From contig JAFSFC010000075.1 in the NCBI GenBank assembly GCA_017435425.1, positions 1 to 64,000 on the forward strand: DNA of 64,000 bases. Direction: 5' to 3'. Below are positions 61,018-64,000 of this stretch, piece after piece; the stretch's first letter is position 1; every line of letters begins with the position of its first letter. The translations under genes and the position numbers were made by a program. Origin of the DNA: Ruminiclostridium sp. GTDB taxonomy: Bacteria > Bacillota > Clostridia > Oscillospirales > Oscillospiraceae. The notes beneath the pieces were generated by a model. The model had not been told where the DNA came from, did no database searches, and worked only from the letters and a program-made list of their open reading frames with translations.

Positions 61018-61314
61018 ATGGCAAAGGTTAACGCAAACTACGAAGTGGTCTATATCCTGGATCCCGCAATGGGCGAAGAGGCAATTGCCGCTATGATCGA
61101 GAAGTTCAAGACTCTGGTTGAGACTCAGGGTACCGTGAGCGAAGTCGATGAGTGGGGCAAGCGTCGTCTGGCATACCCCATCAATGACCTGAACGAGGGT
61201 CATTACGTCCTGATGACCTTCACCGCAGAGCCCAGCCTGCCCGCAGAGCTGGACCGCGTGCTGAAGATCACCGAAGGCGTCATGCGCTCCATGATCATCT
61301 GCAAGGACGAATAA
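61018..61314 (+). CDS. rpsF: 30S ribosomal protein bS6
   Basis: 98 residues: NYEVVYILDPAMGEEAIAAM at the front, WGKRRLAYPINDLNEGHYVL in the middle. Binds 16S rRNA with S18. AAGGAGG 7 bases before the ATG; first gene of rpsF-ssb-rpsR. Confidence 0.97.
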   Translation: MAKVNANYEVVYILDPAMGEEAIAAMIEKFKTLVETQGTVSEVDEWGKRRLAYPINDLNEGHYVLMTFTAEPSLPAELDRVLKITEGVMRSMIICKDE

Positions 61315-61329
61315 GGAGACTCTTGCTTT

Positions 61330-61836
61330 ATGCTGAACAAGGTCTTCCTGCAGGGCCGCCTGGTGGCTGACCCTGAACTGCGCCACACCAGCAACGGCGT
61401 GGCCATGGCTTCCTTCCGTCTGGCTGTGGACCGGGACTTCAAAGACCGGGAAACCGGCGAACGGAAAGCCGATTTCATCAACGTCGTGGCATGGCGCCAG
61501 ACTGCGGAGTTCGTCTCCCGGTTCCTCACCAAGGGCCGTATGGCCATTGTGGAGGGCAAGCTCCAGACCCGCGACTACACCGACCGAGACGGCAACCGTC
61601 GTTTCGTCACTGAGGTGGTTGCCGATAACGTCTATTTCGGCGATTCCCGCAGAGACGGCGAAGGCGGCGGCTACGCACCCGCTCCCACCGGCGGCAGAGG
61701 CTACGGCGCTCCCGCAGGCGGCGGTTACGGGGCTCCCGGCGGTAACTACCCCTCGTCCGGCGGCGGTTATTCCGCTGCACCCGCTGTCGATCAGTTCGCA
61801 GACCTGACGGACGACGACGGCGAACTGCCTTTCTAA
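61330..61836 (+). CDS. ssb: Single-stranded DNA-binding protein
   Basis: 168 residues. OB fold ([40 protein letters not shown]), a Gly/Tyr/Pro-rich linker and the acidic tip DDDGELPF that recruits partner proteins. 15 bases after rpsF. Confidence 0.97.
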   Translation: MLNKVFLQGRLVADPELRHTSNGVAMASFRLAVDRDFKDRETGERKADFINVVAWRQTAEFVSRFLTKGRMAIVEGKLQTRDYTDRDGNRRFVTEVVADNVYFGDSRRDGEGGGYAPAPTGGRGYGAPAGGGYGAPGGNYPSSGGGYSAAPAVDQFADLTDDDGELPF

Positions 61837-61870
61837 TAGGCCACTATCATCATCAAGGAGGTTTGCTACT

Positions 61871-62113
61871 ATGGCTATGGATAGAGAACGTCCTCGCGGC
61901 AACCGTAAGCGCCGCAAGGTTTGTACTTTCTGCGTCGATAAGGTCGAGCACATCGACTACAAGGATTCTGCTAAGCTGCGCCGCTTCGTTTCTGAGCGCT
62001 CCAAGATCCTGCCCCGCAGAACCACCGGTACCTGCGCTATGCATCAGCGTCAGCTGACTGAGGCCATCAAGCGCGCTCGTCAGATCGCTCTGCTGCCCTA
62101 CGTGACCGACTAA
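61871..62113 (+). CDS. rpsR: 30S ribosomal protein bS18
   Basis: 80 residues: [60 protein letters not shown]. Two zinc-type cysteine sites (CTFC and a later Cys) mean the C+ form is present in part. AAGGAGG 10 bases before the ATG. Confidence 0.97.
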   Translation: MAMDRERPRGNRKRRKVCTFCVDKVEHIDYKDSAKLRRFVSERSKILPRRTTGTCAMHQRQLTEAIKRARQIALLPYVTD

Positions 62114-62130
62114 TTTCGGAAACGACACAA

Positions 62131-62166
62131 ACGAGCTGCAAACCCACGTTTGCAGCTCGTTTTTTC
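62131..62166 (+). terminator. Terminator of rpsF-ssb-rpsR
   Basis: ACGAGCTGCAAAC / GTTTGCAGCTCGT, 4-base loop, six T. Confidence 0.92.
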
Positions 62167-62191
62167 ATATTTCTCAGAGAGGAGATTTCCC

Positions 62192-62995
62192 ATGTCTGTT
62201 TTCAACGCCTGCATCGTCCAGACCACCTCCGGCCCCTACGACAAGGAGGGCAACCTCCGCCGGGCCCTGACCAAAATGGAGGAGGCCAAAGCCAAGGGGA
62301 CCGACCTGATCCTCTTCCCCGAGATGTTCCTCACCGGTTACCTCATCAAGGACAAGCTGGCCGAGCTGGCCGAGGACCTGGAGACCGGCGAGAGCCTGGC
62401 CGTCCTGAAGGCCAAGGCCAGGGAGCTGAACATGGGCGTCATCGTTGGCCTGCCCGCCCTCACCGACCCCAATGGCAAGCCCCACAACACCGTGGTGATG
62501 ATCGACCGGGACGGCACAATCGCCGGCGCCGCCCACAAGACCCACATGTTCGGCGGCGAGGAGAAGATGTTTGACCCCGGCGACAGCCACAGGGCCTTTG
62601 ACACCTCCTTCGGCCGCATGGGCATCCTGGTCTGCTACGACGGGGAATTCCCCGAGACCGCCCGCTCTCTGGCCCTGGACGGGGCCGAGATCATCTGCAT
62701 GTGCGGTGCCAATATGTTCCCCTATATCGACTATCACGCCGTGTATATGCGGGCCCGGGCCATGGAGAACATGGTCCCCACCCTGTACTGCAACTACGTG
62801 GGCCACGAAAAGAAGTTCCACTACTGCGGCCAAAGCTGCGCCTACGACCCCACCGGTCAGTTTTTGGCAGAGGCAGGCCCCGAGGAGGAAGTGGACCTGT
62901 ACTTCACCGTGGACATGTCCCTGCGGGACTTCCCCCTGCAGAACCTGAACTACCTGGCCTGCCGGAAGAAGGATTGCTATAACGAAGACCTTTAA
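62192..62995 (+). CDS. Carbon-nitrogen hydrolase (nitrilase superfamily)
   Basis: 267 residues. Catalytic Glu in LILFPEMFLTGY near residue 42, Lys in AAHKTHMFGGEEKMFDPGD near 113, Cys in MGILVCYDGEFPE near 148. The family covers omega-amidase, N-carbamoylputrescine amidase and others; the substrate is not clear. ATG 62192 with GAGAGGAG upstream. Confidence 0.92.
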   Translation: MSVFNACIVQTTSGPYDKEGNLRRALTKMEEAKAKGTDLILFPEMFLTGYLIKDKLAELAEDLETGESLAVLKAKARELNMGVIVGLPALTDPNGKPHNTVVMIDRDGTIAGAAHKTHMFGGEEKMFDPGDSHRAFDTSFGRMGILVCYDGEFPETARSLALDGAEIICMCGANMFPYIDYHAVYMRARAMENMVPTLYCNYVGHEKKFHYCGQSCAYDPTGQFLAEAGPEEEVDLYFTVDMSLRDFPLQNLNYLACRKKDCYNEDL

Positions 62996-63003
62996 GAAAA
63001 CAA

Positions 63004-63106
63004 AAGGCTCCCTCTGATTGAGGGAGCTGTCGCAAAGCGACTGAGGGAGAGATACGACAACGGCAAGGGTTTCACCACCCTTCACGTTGACGGATCTCTC
63101 CCTTTT
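63004..63106. repeat. Composite hairpin repeat, copy E6 (short form)
   Basis: AGGCTCCCTC / GAGGGAGCT hairpin, then GTCGC AAA GCGAC and CTGAGGGAGAGAT; the right arm is reduced to ATCTCTCCC. The left arm matches E1 in plan and partly in sequence (AAAGGCTCCC ... CTGAGGG). Confidence 0.65.
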
Positions 63107-63107
63107 C

Positions 63108-63695
63108 TCACACTGTATTAAGTTCCAGATTCATGCCATTATAGGAAATGATATCAAACTTCATTTCTCCATCGGGCATATAAGCATTCAGCTCCGTAAC
63201 TCTTCCCTTCGCCCAATAGTTTGTCTGCCGCTTATCGAGCCACGCTGGACGGCTGAATTCTCCCGGAGTAATGGTCGCCACATAAAACTGACATTTTTCA
63301 TCCAGACAACGTCCCTTTCGCAGATATATTCGCATTTTTTCATAATCTCTTAAGATTTCTCCCTCTAAATCATAACAATGCATATTCTTATATTTGAACT
63401 CTACCACAGCAACAATTTGCTCCCCATTGGCAACGACCATATCCGGTCGCAGATGCTTTTTCTGATAAATCTGGTTAAAGCCAAACCCGGTACATTCCGT
63501 GTAAATGCGCAAGAAACCCAGATCACCATTCTGTTCCATTCTCACACGCAAATGGTGATAGAATACGTTTTTCAACGTGTCCTCGTTGAGGATGTAGGCG
63601 TCCGTGTAATCCTTCTCTACACTCTGTGTCCAGGTTTCCTTGATTGCCCGGTCCAAGGCCAGCCACAAAGCATCATTCATTCGGAGTGTTTCCAT
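63108..63695 (-). CDS. PD-(D/E)XK-like nuclease-fold protein, function unknown
   Basis: 195 residues. Core motif RPDMVVANGEQIVAVVEFKY (Asp, then E-x-K ten residues on) with an earlier Glu in RIYTECTGFGF; this is the D...ExK arrangement of restriction-endonuclease folds. A helical front (MNDALWLALDRAIKETWTQS) precedes it. AT-rich relative to neighbours and next to a hairpin repeat, so likely acquired. ATG at 63695 with AAGGGGG 7 bases upstream; the open frame further up is a shadow of the divergent gene at 63808. No partner methylase or toxin is nearby. Confidence 0.65.
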   Translation of the reverse strand: METLRMNDALWLALDRAIKETWTQSVEKDYTDAYILNEDTLKNVFYHHLRVRMEQNGDLGFLRIYTECTGFGFNQIYQKKHLRPDMVVANGEQIVAVVEFKYKNMHCYDLEGEILRDYEKMRIYLRKGRCLDEKCQFYVATITPGEFSRPAWLDKRQTNYWAKGRVTELNAYMPDGEMKFDIISYNGMNLELNTV

Positions 63696-63807
63696 GTCAT
63701 ACGCCCCCTTTGACCCAGCATACCACACCACTCCATTGTTCGCAACAACAGGGTATAAATTACCCTTTCTCCGGCCATACTGTACCAAACGGAAAGGAGT
63801 GGTTTCC

Positions 63808-64000
63808 ATGGTAAAAGGTGTGGCCCGGCGGGTGGTGGTGGTCAAGTCTCCGGACCCCAAGCAGTTCGAGCAGGCCATCTTCCTCCTGCGGGAGGATGCG
63901 ATCTCCGACGAGACCCCGGAGGAACAGGTCCTGCGGCAGGCCCAGCAGGCGGCCAACGACTACCTGCGGCAGTCTGCCCCAAGGCGGAAAGGCCAGCGGT
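63808..64000 (+). CDS. Small conserved hypothetical protein, 3' end cut by window edge
   Basis: First 64 codons of a basic, helical protein: MVKGVARRVVVVKSPDPKQF, then EEQVLRQAQQAANDYLRQ. Short Clostridial proteins with the start MVKGV(A/T)RRVVVVKSPDP occur widely and have no known role; most end after 60-75 residues, so little is missing. GAAAGGAG lies 8 bases before the ATG. Confidence 0.7.
   Translation, partial: MVKGVARRVVVVKSPDPKQFEQAIFLLREDAISDETPEEQVLRQAQQAANDYLRQSAPRRKGQR

Noticed and set aside
63696..63956. N-terminal extension of the PD-(D/E)XK-like protein
   Set aside because: The extra 87 codons lie antisense to the gene at 63808 and the intergenic gap; the ATG at 63695 has a fair ribosome binding site.

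Overview
The window looks like chromosomal DNA of a G+C-rich, spore-forming, anaerobic Firmicute of the Oscillospiraceae (Flavonifractor, Pseudoflavonifractor or Lawsonibacter-like gut bacteria). The evidence is spoVAC, an FMN riboswitch in front of a RibU-type ECF substrate protein, the rpsF-ssb-rpsR operon, S-layer-homology (SLH) surface proteins, AGGAGG-type ribosome binding sites and near-consensus sigma-A promoters. The genus is inferred; nothing in the sequence names it.

Layout. 1-2.4 kb: partial GNAT gene, nitronate monooxygenase, XRE regulator divergent from a membrane-anchored hypothetical. 2.4-2.8 kb: compact locus resembling a type I toxin-antitoxin (26-residue holin-like peptide with a convergent antisense promoter). 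2.8-7 kb: PepD dipeptidase, two small genes (one PqqD-like), an OPT oligopeptide transporter. 7-12.3 kb: complete livJHMGF branched-chain amino acid ABC operon. 12.4-15.9 kb: YgiQ radical SAM protein, a phosphatase-acetyltransferase fusion, a small membrane peptide. 15.9-18.2 kb: tRNA-Ala(GGC) followed by shuffled tRNA fragments and an AT-rich, partly decayed island. 18.2-20 kb: ECF sigma factor with a membrane partner. 20.3-26 kb: DUF1385-prmC-recA-recX-rimO-pgsA, all on the minus strand. 26-29.8 kb: OmpR-type two-component system and an FG-GAP-like lipoprotein. 30-30.4 kb: tRNA-Leu(CAA) with its own tail of tRNA fragments. 30.4-32.8 kb: AbrB-like regulator, glycosyltransferase, EamA permease, then an array of five small hairpin units. 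32.9-39.7 kb: NlpC/P60-SLH protein, MATE exporter, MORN-like protein, lysozyme-like SLH protein, thioesterase, GreA-type factor. 39.7-41.7 kb: FMN riboswitch-ribU-creatininase-family operon. 41.7-46.8 kb: candidate sRNA, second two-component system, ABC exporter with a secreted protein. 47-54.5 kb: membrane-tethered LuxR regulator and an SPFH/zinc-ribbon/lipoprotein/SLH operon. 54.5-64 kb: DegV, second SPFH gene with a ribbon-helix-helix gene, dCMP-deaminase-like gene, GNAT, diaminopropionate ammonia-lyase, DUF554, SpoVAC, rpsF-ssb-rpsR, carbon-nitrogen hydrolase, a PD-(D/E)XK-like protein and a partial small gene.

How it fits together. Much of the window concerns peptide and amino-acid uptake and breakdown (OPT, PepD, Liv, DpaL), cell-surface architecture (three SLH proteins, lipoproteins, SPFH scaffolds) and housekeeping recombination and translation (recA/recX, prmC, rimO, ribosomal proteins). 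The most unusual material is non-coding: two tRNA genes trailing mosaics of their own fragments that share a common module, a five-unit hairpin array, two paired-copy repeat families, tandem terminators in the FMN leader, and a candidate CU-rich sRNA. All assignments were made by eye from motifs, without database searches.
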